Numbered from the stretch's first letter, positions 33,538-43,477 are shown. The stretch is 50,796 nt of DNA from Candidatus Omnitrophota bacterium (GCA_025453445.1 JALOQJ010000012.1:1-50796); one strand, 5' to 3'. Numbers and translations: made by a program. Notes: generated by a model from the sequence alone, not told the origin.

Positions 33538-34616
33538 CTTAATTTTTTTATAATTGCATCTGCCATTTCGCGCGTGCCCACTGCACTTGGATCATCGCGA
33601 TGCGGCTTTAAATCATAAGTAACAGATACACCTTCTGCCAAAACTTCTTTTACGGCATTCTCCAGATCATCCGCGGCTTTAGATTCCTTAAGGTACCTTA
33701 GCATCAGCACTCCGGATAAAATCATTGCCGTGGGATTAATTTTATTTTGCCCGGTGTATTTCGGAGCTGAACCATGCACTGCTTCAAACACCGCCAGCTC
33801 ATCTCCGATATTCGCGCCCGGAGCAACACCTAAACCGCCGACAAGCCCGGCGCATAAATCAGACAGTATATCGCCATAAAGATTGGGCAACACCAGGCAA
33901 TCATAATTGTGCGGCTTTTGCACCAGCTGCATACTCATATTATCAACTAATGCTTCATCAAAAGCTACCCTGCCCTCGTATTCTTTTGCAACTTCGCGGG
34001 CAATTTTTAAGAATAACCCGTCGGTAAATTTCATAATGTTGGCTTTCTGGACACAGGTGACTTTTTTACGATTATATTTTAAGGCGTATTGAAAAGCAAA
34101 CCTGACAATGCGCTCTGAGGCAAACTTAGAGATCGGCTTAATAGAAATCCCGGAATCCTGACGGATAGATTTTTTGCTGTATTTTTCGATTTCCGAAATC
34201 AGCATTTTGGTCTCGGGCTTTCCTTCTTCGAATTCAATGCCGGCATACAAATCTTCACTGTTTTCCCTGATGATTACTAAATCTATATCTTTGTAATGGC
34301 TCCTTACACCTGTATATGATTTCAACGGCCGCACGCAGGCATATAAATCCAAGGCCTGCCTGATTGCCACATTAACCGAGCGAAAACCCGTGCCGATAGG
34401 AGTAACCATCGGGCCTTTTAATGCAACTTTATTTTTCCAGATTGACTCTAAAACGCTTTCCGGCAGGAGGTCGCCGAATTTTTCCAAAGCAAGCTGGCCG
34501 GCAATTACTTCTTCCCATTCGATTTTTACGCCCGTTGCATCAATACACCTTCTGGCTGCCTGAGTTACTTCAGGGCCAATGCCATCGCCGGAAATTAAAG
34601 TTACTTTGTGGCCCAT
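33534..34616 (-). CDS. icd: Isocitrate dehydrogenase (decarboxylating)
   Basis: The 360-aa protein belongs to the isocitrate/isopropylmalate dehydrogenase family. The isocitrate-specific pattern is visible: Ser80, Asn82 and Arg86 in [10 protein letters not shown], Arg96 in CVRP, and [14 protein letters not shown], which resembles E. coli Icd more than Leu[17 protein letters not shown] marks the nucleotide site; the cofactor (NAD or NADP) cannot be fixed by eye. It follows the aconitase-type small subunit immediately, so its substrate is likely made by that enzyme. Confidence 0.9.
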   Translation of the reverse strand: MGHKVTLISGDGIGPEVTQAARRCIDATGVKIEWEEVIAGQLALEKFGDLLPESVLESIWKNKVALKGPMVTPIGTGFRSVNVAIRQALDLYACVRPLKSYTGVRSHYKDIDLVIIRENSEDLYAGIEFEEGKPETKMLISEIEKYSKKSIRQDSGISIKPISKFASERIVRFAFQYALKYNRKKVTCVQKANIMKFTDGLFLKIAREVAKEYEGRVAFDEALVDNMSMQLVQKPHNYDCLVLPNLYGDILSDLCAGLVGGLGVAPGANIGDELAVFEAVHGSAPKYTGQNKINPTAMILSGVLMLRYLKESKAADDLENAVKEVLAEGVSVTYDLKPHRDDPSAVGTREMADAIIKKLR

Positions 34617-35117
34617 TTAAACTTTTAACTCCCCGTATTTTTTATAATAATTAATAATCCCGCCTTCCTGCAATAATTTCTGCATGAATTCCGGCAGGGG
34701 GCTGATTGTAAATTCCGTATTTTTACTTAAGTTCTTTACTAAACCACGGTTAAAATCTATCTTGAGCTCATCTCCTTCATCTATTTTATCCGTATCCAGC
34801 TCGATTAACGGCAAGCCGATATTAAAAGCATTGCGGTAGAAAATCCGTGCAAAAGACTTTGCCAAAACCGCTGTAATACCCGCTGCCTTGATAACCAGCG
34901 GCGCCTGTTCACGCGAAGATCCCATGCCGAAATTACTTCCTGCTACAATTACAGATTTACCGGGTGAAATTTTCGTAGGAAAAGCCGGGTCAATATCCTC
35001 CATAATATGCTTTGATAACTCCGTAATATCGGTTATGGAAAATTTGTAACGGCCGGAAATAATAAAATCCGTATTGATATTATCAGCTAATTTTATTGCC
35101 TTGGCTGTCAGTTCCAT
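34617..35117 (-). CDS. Aconitase/isopropylmalate isomerase-type small subunit
   Basis: The 166-aa swivel domain resembles LeuD-type small subunits: LADNINTDFIISGRY at the start, then VAGSNFGMGSSREQAPLVIKAAG. These subunits complete the active site of a separate large subunit (here 36188-37441). They act on isopropylmalate, homoaconitate or citrate; next to icd and mdh, citrate to isocitrate is plausible. The large subunit gene is not adjacent: pilT lies between them. Confidence 0.9.
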   Translation of the reverse strand: MELTAKAIKLADNINTDFIISGRYKFSITDITELSKHIMEDIDPAFPTKISPGKSVIVAGSNFGMGSSREQAPLVIKAAGITAVLAKSFARIFYRNAFNIGLPLIELDTDKIDEGDELKIDFNRGLVKNLSKNTEFTISPLPEFMQKLLQEGGIINYYKKYGELKV

Positions 35118-35120
35118 GGG

Positions 35121-36167
35121 TTAAAGCTGTTTAAACTCGTCTGGGTTTTTAACTTTGGACATTGCCGTATCGAGAGTAACTATGCCCTGCTGAAATAATT
35201 CCTTCAGGCATTTATCCATTGTCTTCATGCCATATTGGCTGCCGGTTTGTATAAGCGTAGGTATCTGCTCAATTTCTGCTTCACGAATAAGGTTTCTGAT
35301 ACCGGGAGTAGCAATCATTACCTCTGTCGCAAGCACCCTTCCCTGGCCTGATGCCCGGGGTAATAACAACTGCGACATTACACCCTGCAGGCAGTCTGCA
35401 AGCTGCAATTTAACCTGCTGCTGTTGATGCGGAGGAAAAACATCAATAATCCTCTGAATAGTCTGCGGCGCATCCGGAGTATGCAGGGTCGCCAGGACCA
35501 AATGGCCGGTTTCTGCGGCAGTAAGTGTAGTGGAAATTGTTTCCAGATCGCGCATTTCACCTACGACAATAACATTAGGATCCTGACGCAAAGTATGCTT
35601 TAAAGCATCAGCAAAAGAACGCGTATCTGCGTAAACTTCTCTCTGCTTGACAATGCTCTTTTTATTAATATGAATAAATTCTATCGGATCCTCGATACAA
35701 ACCATCAGGCATTCTTTTTCACTGTTGATTAAATCAATAATTGCCGCCAAAGTTGTGGTTTTACCCACGCCCGTAGGCCCGGTAACCAAAACTAAACCAT
35801 TTGGCCTGCGTGCTAAATCAATAGCTATCGGAGGTAACCCTAAATCTTGAATAGTAGGGATTATCAGGGGGACCCTGCGGAAAGCCGCTTCAACCACTCC
35901 TTTTTGCAGATGCACATTTACCCTGAATCTGTCAAGGCTTGGCAAAGCAAGAGAAAAATCTAATTCCAATTCCTGTTCGAATTTTTCTTTCTGAGGGTTG
36001 GTTAAAACACTGTAGATTAATTTCTTTAAATCGTCTTTGCTTAAAGAAGAAATGCTGGTGCGGTGCAGTTTACCGTCGATACGCAAAACCGGCGGCTCGT
36101 TTTCCGTGAGGTGCAAATCTGAGGCCTGTTTTTCGATACACAATAATAATAAATCCCTGATCTCCAT
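35121..36167 (-). CDS. pilT: Type IV pilus retraction ATPase PilT
   Basis: The 348-aa protein is a PilT-type secretion ATPase: N-terminal ASDLHLTENEPP, Walker A GPTGVGKTT, an Asp box in CIEDPIEF, Walker B VIVVGEMRDLETI, and the His box ETGHLVLATLHT. It drives pilus disassembly and twitching motility at the inner membrane. No other pilus genes are nearby; it sits inside a metabolic operon, 3 nt before the small-subunit gene and 20 nt after the large-subunit gene. A PilU-like role is possible. Confidence 0.95.
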   Translation of the reverse strand: MEIRDLLLLCIEKQASDLHLTENEPPVLRIDGKLHRTSISSLSKDDLKKLIYSVLTNPQKEKFEQELELDFSLALPSLDRFRVNVHLQKGVVEAAFRRVPLIIPTIQDLGLPPIAIDLARRPNGLVLVTGPTGVGKTTTLAAIIDLINSEKECLMVCIEDPIEFIHINKKSIVKQREVYADTRSFADALKHTLRQDPNVIVVGEMRDLETISTTLTAAETGHLVLATLHTPDAPQTIQRIIDVFPPHQQQQVKLQLADCLQGVMSQLLLPRASGQGRVLATEVMIATPGIRNLIREAEIEQIPTLIQTGSQYGMKTMDKCLKELFQQGIVTLDTAMSKVKNPDEFKQL

Positions 36168-36187
36168 TCGCGCCTCCTCAATTTTGT

Positions 36188-37441
36188 TTATAAATACTTG
36201 CGTGGATCGGTAATTTTACCTGTGATTGCCGATGCCGCTACTGTTGCCGGAGATGCCAGATAAATAAATGCGCTGGGATTCCCCATCCTGCCCTTAAAAT
36301 TCCTGTTTGCCGTAGAAATAACTTTTTCTCCGTCGGCAGGGATACCGTTATGCGTGCCGACGCACGGCCCGCATCCAGGAGCAACAATCACTGCCCCGGC
36401 TTTGATAAATGTATCCACAAGCCCAAGCTTTAATGCCTGCTGGAAAATACTGCGTGAGCTGGGAGCAATAATCAGCCGCATACCAGAAGCTACCTTTTTC
36501 CCTTTTAATACCGCAGCTGCAATTTTTAAATCCTGCAGCCTGCCGTTAGTACAAGTACCAAGAAAAGCTTGCTGGATAACTGTCCCTTTTAAGCTATCTG
36601 CGTTTACCGCGCTATCTACGCTATGCGGACAGGACACCTGCGGTTTTAACTTAGAAATATCGTATTCTAAAGTTTTTGCATAAACTGCATCTTTATCGGC
36701 AATCACCGGAGTAATCTTTTCTTTTCCTTTGATTCTCGGCTTTAACCAGGCAATAGTTTTTTTATCTACCGGCATAAAACCTGCCTTAGCACCCATCTCT
36801 ACTACCATATTGGAAATAGTAAAACGGCCGTCCATATCTAACTGATCAATTACCGAGCCGCAAAATTCTATAGCCTTATAGGTAGCGCCGTCTGCGCCAA
36901 TATCTGTTATTATATAGAGTATTATGTCTTTTGCAAATATTCCTTTAGGAATTTTACCTTTAACGATAATTTTAATAGTCTCCGGCACCTTCAGCCAATT
37001 CCTACCTGTTGCCAAAGTAATCGCCAGATCAGTTGATCCTACGCCGGTAGAAAAAGCACCTAGTGCGCCATAAGTACAAGTATGGGAATCCGCGCCAAAA
37101 ACTAAGTCACCAGGGAGGACTTCCCCTGACTCAGGAATAACCTGATGGCATACACCGCAGCCAATATCATAAAGCATTGTTTTATAATTTTGCGCGAAGT
37201 CGCGCATTTTTTTATGTACTTTGGAAACGCCTTCGCTGGGAGAAGGAGCGCTATGGTCGATAACCATGCAAAATTTAGCCTGCAATCCCGCAAGGCCCAA
37301 TTCTTTAACCCTGTCGATAATAATAGAAGACGTACCGTCCTGGCCAAAGGCAAAATCAATTTTGCAAATAGCAAAATCGCCGGCCTTTAAACTACGACCG
37401 GCATGTGCGCTTAAAATTTTCTCTGCAATTGTCTTACTCAT
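36188..37441 (-). CDS. Aconitase/isopropylmalate isomerase-type large subunit
   Basis: The 417-aa protein matches LeuC-type [4Fe-4S] dehydratase large subunits. Cluster Cys residues appear in FLGTCTNGR and GCGPCVGTHNG, with substrate-site segments IDHSAPSPSEG and FGADSHTCTYGALGA. The adjacent icd suggests use as aconitase rather than in leucine synthesis, but this is an inference. Its partner small subunit is encoded after pilT. Confidence 0.9.
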   Translation of the reverse strand: MSKTIAEKILSAHAGRSLKAGDFAICKIDFAFGQDGTSSIIIDRVKELGLAGLQAKFCMVIDHSAPSPSEGVSKVHKKMRDFAQNYKTMLYDIGCGVCHQVIPESGEVLPGDLVFGADSHTCTYGALGAFSTGVGSTDLAITLATGRNWLKVPETIKIIVKGKIPKGIFAKDIILYIITDIGADGATYKAIEFCGSVIDQLDMDGRFTISNMVVEMGAKAGFMPVDKKTIAWLKPRIKGKEKITPVIADKDAVYAKTLEYDISKLKPQVSCPHSVDSAVNADSLKGTVIQQAFLGTCTNGRLQDLKIAAAVLKGKKVASGMRLIIAPSSRSIFQQALKLGLVDTFIKAGAVIVAPGCGPCVGTHNGIPADGEKVISTANRNFKGRMGNPSAFIYLASPATVAASAITGKITDPRKYL

Positions 37442-37445
37442 AGCT

Positions 37446-38621
37446 TTAAAGTTTATTCACCCAAACTTCCATTTTATCCAATCCTTTTTTCAACTGATCC
37501 ATGCTCGTGGCAAAGCTGATACGCATATAATCATCCCTGCCAAAACCATCGCCCGGAATAACTGCAACTGCCATTTCATCCAGCAGCCGGCCGGCAAAAA
37601 CCGAGGAGGTAAGTTTTGTTTTAGAGATTCCGCAAAAAATATAAAACGCGCCTTCAGGTTTAATATAGGTCAGTTTTTTTATTCCTGCCAGCCTTTGAAC
37701 GGCATAATCCCTGCGCTTCTGAAATTCCCGGCACATATTTTTAGAAAATTCATCTCCTGCCTTTAAAGCAGCGACTGCCGCCTTTTGAGCAATTGAAGTA
37801 GGATTAGAAGTAGAATGATCCTGTATCTTAGAAATCGCATCAATTACATCCTGTGGCCCGGCAAGATAACCAATCCTCCAGCCAGTCATAGAATGGCTCT
37901 TAGAAAGCCCATTTACCGTAATGGTCAGGTCGTAAATCTCCTTGCTTAAGCCAGCGATAGATACATGCTTTAAATTATCAAAAATTATTTTTTCATAAAT
38001 CTCATCGGAAATCACAAAAACTTTGTGCTCTACGCAAACCTTAGCTATTTTCTTCAGCTCCTCGATGGTATAGACGCAACCCGTAGGATTAGATGGGCTG
38101 TTAAGAATGAGGATTTTAGTTTTAGCGGTAATATATTTTTCTAAATCCTTAAGCGTAATTTTAAAGTTATTCTCTGCTAAGGTAGGAATAAAACGCGGAA
38201 TACCTTCGGCAAGCCTGACCATTTCCGGGTAGCTTACCCAATATGGAGAAGGAACAAGCACCTCCTCGCCTTTATTAATTAAAGCAAAGACAGAGTTAAA
38301 AATACTGTGCTTGGCTCCGCAGGAAACTACTATTTGGCTGGGTGAATAGGCAAGCGAGTTATCGTTTTTGAATTTTTCTACGATAGCGCTCTTTAATTCG
38401 GGAATTCCGGTAGTAGGAGTATATTTGGTAAATCCTACCTTTATTGCTTCAATTGCGGCATCTTTAATAAAATCCGGAGTATCAAAATCAGGCTCACCCG
38501 CCGCAAAGCTTACAACGTCCACTCCTTCGGATTTTAATTTTTTTGCCTTGGAGGTAATCGCAAGCGTTGAAGAAGGATTGACTTTTTTCAGGCGTTCAGC
38601 GAGCCTTGTGTCTATCCGCAT
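37446..38621 (-). CDS. Class I/II pyridoxal-phosphate aminotransferase (aspartate type)
   Basis: The 391-aa enzyme looks like a bacterial AspB-type aminotransferase: FAAGEPDFDTPD at the start, SPSNPTGCVYT, and the Schiff-base lysine in VNGLSKSHSMTGWRIGYL. It would exchange the amino group between aspartate and 2-oxoglutarate. The gene is 3 nt after rplQ and 4 nt before the aconitase-type gene, so it may join the ribosomal transcript to the metabolic operon. Confidence 0.92.
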   Translation of the reverse strand: MRIDTRLAERLKKVNPSSTLAITSKAKKLKSEGVDVVSFAAGEPDFDTPDFIKDAAIEAIKVGFTKYTPTTGIPELKSAIVEKFKNDNSLAYSPSQIVVSCGAKHSIFNSVFALINKGEEVLVPSPYWVSYPEMVRLAEGIPRFIPTLAENNFKITLKDLEKYITAKTKILILNSPSNPTGCVYTIEELKKIAKVCVEHKVFVISDEIYEKIIFDNLKHVSIAGLSKEIYDLTITVNGLSKSHSMTGWRIGYLAGPQDVIDAISKIQDHSTSNPTSIAQKAAVAALKAGDEFSKNMCREFQKRRDYAVQRLAGIKKLTYIKPEGAFYIFCGISKTKLTSSVFAGRLLDEMAVAVIPGDGFGRDDYMRISFATSMDQLKKGLDKMEVWVNKL

Positions 38622-38624
38622 GTT

Positions 38625-39194
38625 TTAAAGCGAATCACTTTTTTTCTTAAAAATATTCTTAATACCCCCTAAAAATTTCTTATCGGGCTTTTTACTAACC
38701 GGATGCTTCTCTTCTTTTACGGCTGTTTCAGTTTTTGGCTTATGCTCTTCATGCACCGGCTCTTTTCCTGCTTCAGGCTTGGCAGTTTCATCGGCCTGCA
38801 CGGCTTTTACTTTTTTGATTTTTTTATAGTCTTTTTTCTTAATCTCAGTAAGTTCAAAAATCACTACCTCAGCATTATCTCCGCGACGCCTACCAAGGCT
38901 CATAATACGCGTATATCCGCCGACTCTTTTGGAAAAACGCGGGGCTATCTCGTTAAAAAGTAAAGCCACTAAGCTATGATCGCCCAGTATACTAAACGCC
39001 TTTCTTCTCGCGGTTAAAGTATTGTCTTTGCCCAGGGTAATAAGTTTTTCCGCCATAGGCCTGACTGCTTTTGCGCGCGCCTTTGTAGTTTTAATGCTCT
39101 GATTAATTAAGAGACTTCTGCTTAAACTCTTTAACGTTGCCTCATGCCAGCTGGTAAACCGGTTGAGTTGATGCCTTGATTTTTTATGCCTCAT
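38625..39194 (-). CDS. rplQ: Large ribosomal subunit protein bL17 with charged C-terminal tail
   Basis: The first about 120 residues are a normal bL17 (MRHKKSRHQLNR, then RRGDNAEVVIFEL). A Lys/Glu/Pro-rich tail of about 70 residues follows, ending KFLGGIKNIFKKKSDSL. The tail is unusual for bL17 and is probably disordered. It is the last gene of the ribosomal protein region, 3 nt after rpoA. Confidence 0.97.
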   Translation of the reverse strand: MRHKKSRHQLNRFTSWHEATLKSLSRSLLINQSIKTTKARAKAVRPMAEKLITLGKDNTLTARRKAFSILGDHSLVALLFNEIAPRFSKRVGGYTRIMSLGRRRGDNAEVVIFELTEIKKKDYKKIKKVKAVQADETAKPEAGKEPVHEEHKPKTETAVKEEKHPVSKKPDKKFLGGIKNIFKKKSDSL

Positions 39195-39197
39195 AGG

Positions 39198-40190
39198 TTA
39201 AGCTTTCTTTAATTTTCTCGGGTCTACCTGCATGCCTAAAACAAGCCCCATGCTTGCAAGAAGCTCCTTGATTTCTGTTAATGATTTTTTACCGAAATTC
39301 TTAAAACCCAACATCTCGTCTTCGTTCTTTTTCACTAAGTCTGCGATCACCCTAATATTGGCTTCCCTCAAACAATTAGAACTCCTTACCGAAAGTTCAA
39401 GTTCCGATATAGGCAGCCTTAATTTTTCGTAGAGCGCGATTTCTTCTTTTGTCATTTCTAATTCTGCTTCTTCTTCCTCTTCGGGTAACTGGCCGAAACT
39501 AACAAAGATATCCAAATGCCGCTGCAGTATATTGGAAGCATACAAAAGCGCATCCTTGGGAGAAATCGAACCATTGGTAAATATTTCCACAATCAGTTTA
39601 TCGTAGTCCGTGCGCTGCCCAACGCGGGTATTTTCGGTATAAAAATTAACTTTTCTAACCGGGCTGAATATTGAATCTATGGGGACAGTGCCGATAGTCT
39701 GATCTTCTTTTTTATTCTGTTCCGCCGGGACATAACCGCGGCCTTTACCGACTTCCATTTCAAGGCGGAATTTAATATCTTTGGTAAGTGTAGCAATATG
39801 CAAATCCGGATTAATAATCTCTATTGTCTCGTCGGTTTCGATATCACTGGCCTTGATTTCGCCTTTTCCCTCTTTCTCGATGTAAATCGTTTTGGGAATT
39901 TTAGAATGCGAATTCAAAACAAGGTTTTTGATATTCAGGATAATTTCCGTGGTATCTTCCATTACCCCGGCAATAGTAGAAAATTCGTGCTGCACACCAT
40001 GGATTTTTACGCTTGTCACAGCGCTTCCTTCGATAGAAGAAAGTAAAACCCTGCGCAGGGAATTGCCTAATGTTACGCCATAACCTCTTTCGAAGGGTGC
40101 TGCGGAAAACTTACCATAAGTATTTGTGTAGGTTGCTTCGTCGCATTCAAGCCTTTTCGGTAGCTGAAAATCTCTCCATTTTATGCCCAT
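39198..40190 (-). CDS. rpoA: RNA polymerase alpha subunit
   Basis: The 330-aa subunit has the alpha-NTD dimerisation and assembly region (FERGYGVTLGNSLRRVLLSSIEGSA) and a C-terminal domain with RSSNCLREANIRVIADLV and FGKKSLTEIKELL, which contacts promoter DNA and activators. A linker rich in Glu joins them. It lies between rpsD and rplQ as in the classical alpha operon. Confidence 0.98.
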   Translation of the reverse strand: MGIKWRDFQLPKRLECDEATYTNTYGKFSAAPFERGYGVTLGNSLRRVLLSSIEGSAVTSVKIHGVQHEFSTIAGVMEDTTEIILNIKNLVLNSHSKIPKTIYIEKEGKGEIKASDIETDETIEIINPDLHIATLTKDIKFRLEMEVGKGRGYVPAEQNKKEDQTIGTVPIDSIFSPVRKVNFYTENTRVGQRTDYDKLIVEIFTNGSISPKDALLYASNILQRHLDIFVSFGQLPEEEEEAELEMTKEEIALYEKLRLPISELELSVRSSNCLREANIRVIADLVKKNEDEMLGFKNFGKKSLTEIKELLASMGLVLGMQVDPRKLKKA

Positions 40191-40228
40191 CTATTTCCTC
40201 CCTTAACTTAAAAACTGGATAAAATCCC

Positions 40229-40858
40229 CTACTTTGAATACAATTCTACGATCAACTGCTCCTGAATGGTGCTTGAGATATCTTCTTTTTCCGGCAACCT
40301 GATGACTTTTGCCTTTAACCCTGCTACATCGAACTCCAGCCACGACGGGACAGTCCTGTCTTTACTGAGTTCCAAATTATCTTTAATTTTTTTGCCGGCT
40401 TTTTCTTTTGCCTTTATTTCAATAATATCGTTTTTATCGATGAGAAACGACGGAATATTCACTCGTTTTGAATTTACATAAACAAAGTTATGACGGACTA
40501 CCTGCCTTGCTTGGACTCGGGAAATTCCCAGGCCAAGGCGAAAAATTACATTATCCAACCTTCTTTCCAAAAGCTGTAGCAACACCTTACCAGTAACACC
40601 TTTTGTTTTGGACGCAGTCTTAAAATAAAGGCGGAATTGTTTCTCTAAAACTCCGTACATCCACTTTACTTTTTGCTTCTCCCTCATCTGCAGGCCATAG
40701 TTGGAAAGTTTCGACCTTCTGCCTTCGCCGTGTTGGCCGGGAGCAAACGCCCTTTTGGTCATGGCGCATTTTTCAGTGTAACATTTTGTGCCTTTTAAAA
40801 ATAATTTTTCTAATGCACGACGGCACAGCCTGCAAGTAGCTTCTGTATATCGGGCCAT
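40229..40858 (-). CDS. rpsD: Small ribosomal subunit protein uS4
   Basis: The 209-aa 16S-binding protein has an N-terminal zinc-binding set of Cys residues (ATCRLCRRA, then KCYTEKC) and the S4 RNA-binding domain RRLDNVIFRLG. uS4 nucleates 30S assembly. The zinc form is one of two uS4 variants found in bacteria. It lies 4 nt after rpsK and 38 nt before rpoA. Confidence 0.98.
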   Translation of the reverse strand: MARYTEATCRLCRRALEKLFLKGTKCYTEKCAMTKRAFAPGQHGEGRRSKLSNYGLQMREKQKVKWMYGVLEKQFRLYFKTASKTKGVTGKVLLQLLERRLDNVIFRLGLGISRVQARQVVRHNFVYVNSKRVNIPSFLIDKNDIIEIKAKEKAGKKIKDNLELSKDRTVPSWLEFDVAGLKAKVIRLPEKEDISSTIQEQLIVELYSK

Positions 40859-40862
40859 TTAC

Positions 40863-41252
40863 TTATACTCTCCTTTTCTTTTTCGGGCGGCAACCATTAT
40901 GCGGGATAGGAGTTACATCCCTGATTGAAGTCACTACCAAACCTGCTGCCTGTAAAGCCCTGATTGCCGATTCACGGCCGAATCCCGGGCCTTTAACCTG
41001 CACTTCAATTTCTTTCAAGCCGATTTCCTTGGCCTTCCTGGCTGCATCCGTAGCTGCTACCTGCGCGGCAAAAGGAGTGGATTTTTTCGAGCCGCCGTAA
41101 CCAACGATACCAGGAGCAGACCATACCAGGCAATTGCCCTGCTTATCAGTGATGGTAATAATCGTATTATTAAAGCTTGCCTGAATATGGGCAATACCAG
41201 AAGTAATCCCCTTGGCAATCTTTTTCTTCTTAACTTTTTCTTTTGTAGCCAT
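40863..41252 (-). CDS. rpsK: Small ribosomal subunit protein uS11
   Basis: The 129-aa platform protein has the conserved [18 protein letters not shown] near residue 19 and the C-terminal [18 protein letters not shown]. It is 49 nt after rpsM and 4 nt before rpsD in the standard alpha-operon order. Confidence 0.98.
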   Translation of the reverse strand: MATKEKVKKKKIAKGITSGIAHIQASFNNTIITITDKQGNCLVWSAPGIVGYGGSKKSTPFAAQVAATDAARKAKEIGLKEIEVQVKGPGFGRESAIRALQAAGLVVTSIRDVTPIPHNGCRPKKKRRV

Positions 41253-41301
41253 TAAATTCTATCCTCCTTGATTTCGGCGTGACTCTGACGTTTACGCCGA
41301 T

Positions 41302-41724
41302 TTATTTTCCCGCAGGCTTTGCCGCAGGCGCCTTCTTTGCTGGTGCCGCTTCTTTCTTAATTACTGCCATTCCGCCTTTACGCGGGCCTTTACGTGTCCT
41401 GGAATTTGTACGCGTGCGCTGCCCCCTGACCGGAAGGCCTTTTTTATGGCGCATGCCTCTGTATGAACCGATATCCATCAGGCGTTTTATATTCTGGGAA
41501 ATTTCCCGGCGCAGGTCACCTTCGACTTTAAAAGTTGCTTTCTGCAGAAATGCCGTAATACGGGAAATTTCTTCGTCAGTTAAATCTTTGGCGCGCTTAG
41601 CCGGATCAATCGCGGTTTCCTTAAGGATCTTATTGGAAAGCGCCCTTCCTACTCCGTATAAATAAGCAAGCGAAATCTCCGTCCTTTTTTCTTTGGGAAT
41701 ATCCACACCTAAAATTCTTGGCAT
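41302..41724 (-). CDS. rpsM: Small ribosomal subunit protein uS13
   Basis: The 140-aa protein carries the usual [12 protein letters not shown] start and the basic [19 protein letters not shown] segment of the 30S head. An Ala/Lys/Pro-rich tail ([15 protein letters not shown]) extends the C-terminus beyond typical uS13. It follows rpmJ by about 25 nt. Confidence 0.98.
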   Translation of the reverse strand: MPRILGVDIPKEKRTEISLAYLYGVGRALSNKILKETAIDPAKRAKDLTDEEISRITAFLQKATFKVEGDLRREISQNIKRLMDIGSYRGMRHKKGLPVRGQRTRTNSRTRKGPRKGGMAVIKKEAAPAKKAPAAKPAGK

Positions 41725-41749
41725 ATTTTCTTAAACTCCTTCTTAAATA

Positions 41750-41863
41750 CTAACCCTGCCTCTGCTTGTGCTTGGGATTGGAACAAATAACCCGCACTAC
41801 GCCCCTACGCCTAATAATTTTACATTTATCGCAAATTTTCCTGATTGATGCTTTTACTTTCAT
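41750..41863 (-). CDS. rpmJ: Large ribosomal subunit protein bL36
   Basis: The 37-aa protein, short enough to be easily missed, reads [20 protein letters not shown] and ends [13 protein letters not shown]. Cys11, Cys14, Cys27 and His32 form the zinc ribbon of the C+ type. Its ATG overlaps the infA stop region by 4 nt. Confidence 0.97.
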   Translation of the reverse strand: MKVKASIRKICDKCKIIRRRGVVRVICSNPKHKQRQG

Positions 41864-42081
41864 CCCTTCACCCTAAAAGTTATCCTGCCGCGTGTCAAAT
41901 CATACGGAGAAAGCTCCAATTTTACTTTATCGCCGGGCAGGATCCTGATAAAATTCATGCGCATTTTCCCCGAGACATGCGCCAGCACAATATGGCCGTT
42001 CTCCAATTGCACTCTGAACATAGCGTTGGGGAGCGCTTCTGCTACTACACCCTCGGTCTCAATTAAATCTTCTTTTGCCAT
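41860..42081 (-). CDS. infA: Translation initiation factor IF-1
   Basis: The 73-aa OB-fold protein matches IF-1 ([20 protein letters not shown], then [17 protein letters not shown]). It binds the 30S A site during initiation. It sits between map and rpmJ, a standard neighbourhood. Confidence 0.98.
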   Translation of the reverse strand: MAKEDLIETEGVVAEALPNAMFRVQLENGHIVLAHVSGKMRMNFIRILPGDKVKLELSPYDLTRGRITFRVKG

Positions 42082-42086
42082 TTAAA

Positions 42087-42830
42087 TTATTGTGTAAGAA
42101 TCTCTGCGCCATTATCGGTAATCGCTATCGTATGCTCAAAATGCGCACTTGGCAGGTGATCCACAGTTACCGCTGTCCAGCCATTTTCAAGAATTTCCGT
42201 CTCCCAGGTGCCCATATTTACCATTGGTTCAATCGCCAGGACCATGCCGCTTTTTAAAACCGGGCCGCTATGAGGCAGGCCGAAATTCGCTATCTCCGGC
42301 TCCTCGTGCAGAGCTTTGCCTATACCGTGGCCGACAAACTGCCTGACTACCGAAAAACCATGCCTTTCAGCGTAGTTTTGAATCGCGTAAGATATGTCCC
42401 CTAAATGATTTTTCGGCCGAGCCTGTTTTATGCCTTCAGAAAGAGCATTCTTTGTTGCTTCTATTAATTTCTTTAACCCGGGATTTATTTTTCCCACCCC
42501 GACCGTGATAGCAGCGTCTGAAAAATACCCCTGGTATATTATTCCTATATCGAGGCTGAAGATATCGCCTTCTTTTAACTTTCTCTCGCTTGGTATGCCA
42601 TGCACCACTTCTTCGTTTACCGAAGCGCAGATACTTGCCGGATAGCCTTTGTAGCCCTTAAAAGCAGCTTCAGCATTTTCTTGGCGGATTAAATCTTCTG
42701 CCAGCTTGTCAATTTCTGATGTGCTAATTCCCACACCCACGGATTCCCTTAAACGCCGCATTACTTTAGCTAAAATTTTTCCCGATGCCCTGAGTAACTC
42801 TAGATCTTCCTTAGACTTCAAGGGAATCAT
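42087..42830 (-). CDS. map: Methionine aminopeptidase, type I
   Basis: The 247-aa M24 enzyme removes the N-terminal Met from nascent proteins. Metal ligands are present in SLDIGIIYQGYFSDAAIT (two Asp), FVGHGIGKALHEEP (His), LAIEPMV (Glu) and near FEHTIAITDNG (Glu region). Length fits the short bacterial type I form. It lies between adk and infA with small gaps. Confidence 0.97.
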   Translation of the reverse strand: MIPLKSKEDLELLRASGKILAKVMRRLRESVGVGISTSEIDKLAEDLIRQENAEAAFKGYKGYPASICASVNEEVVHGIPSERKLKEGDIFSLDIGIIYQGYFSDAAITVGVGKINPGLKKLIEATKNALSEGIKQARPKNHLGDISYAIQNYAERHGFSVVRQFVGHGIGKALHEEPEIANFGLPHSGPVLKSGMVLAIEPMVNMGTWETEILENGWTAVTVDHLPSAHFEHTIAITDNGAEILTQ

Positions 42831-42835
42831 TTTTG

Positions 42836-43477
42836 TTATTTTGCTAAACGGATAATCTCATCCAGCACTACACCTGCATCCAAATCCGCGTTAATGCGCT
42901 CTAATTTACCTTTCGCTTCGTAATATTGAATCACCGGCGCTGATTCTTTTTTATATACATCAAGGCGCCTACGAATAGTTTCTTCTTTATCATCGCTGCG
43001 CTGATAAAGGCTGCTGCCGCATCCATCGCAAACCATGTTTATCTTAGGCGGCATATTCGTGATATGAAAATTTGCCCCACACTTGCTGCAAACCAATCTT
43101 CCGGAAAGGCGCTGAATAATTACTTTTTCAGTCGAATCCAGATAAACCGCAAGGTCAATCATCATTTTATTATCACGCAGCATAGCGTCCAGTGTTTCTG
43201 CCTGAGCGATAGTGCGGGGAAAACCATCCAAAATAAACCCGTCTTTTACGTCCGCTCGAGTAATTCTTTCAATGAGCATTTTACTGACTAATTCATCAGG
43301 GACCAGCGCGCCCTTATTCATGTAACCTTGCGCTTCTTTACCTAATGCAGTGTCCTTTGATACATTCTGGCGTAACAGGTCTCCTGTAGAAATATGCGCC
43401 AGTTTCAATCTTTTAGCGAGTTCCTTTGCCTGTGTTCCTTTTCCTGCGCCCGGCGGCCCCAATAATACAATCTTCAT
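42836..43477 (-). CDS. adk: Adenylate kinase (zinc-LID type)
   Basis: The 213-aa kinase has the P-loop LGPPGAGKGTQAK and DGFPRT motif. Its LID carries a zinc-binding Cys4 set (CSKCGANF, then CDGCG), typical of thermostable and Gram-positive-like forms. It interconverts ATP + AMP and 2 ADP. The start overlaps the secY stop by 1 nt. Confidence 0.98.
   Translation of the reverse strand: MKIVLLGPPGAGKGTQAKELAKRLKLAHISTGDLLRQNVSKDTALGKEAQGYMNKGALVPDELVSKMLIERITRADVKDGFILDGFPRTIAQAETLDAMLRDNKMMIDLAVYLDSTEKVIIQRLSGRLVCSKCGANFHITNMPPKINMVCDGCGSSLYQRSDDKEETIRRRLDVYKKESAPVIQYYEAKGKLERINADLDAGVVLDEIIRLAK

Noticed and set aside
37221-37766. Plus-strand 181-aa ORF across the aconitase-type and aminotransferase genes
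   Set aside because: Opposite to two well-supported conserved genes and without any recognisable domain.
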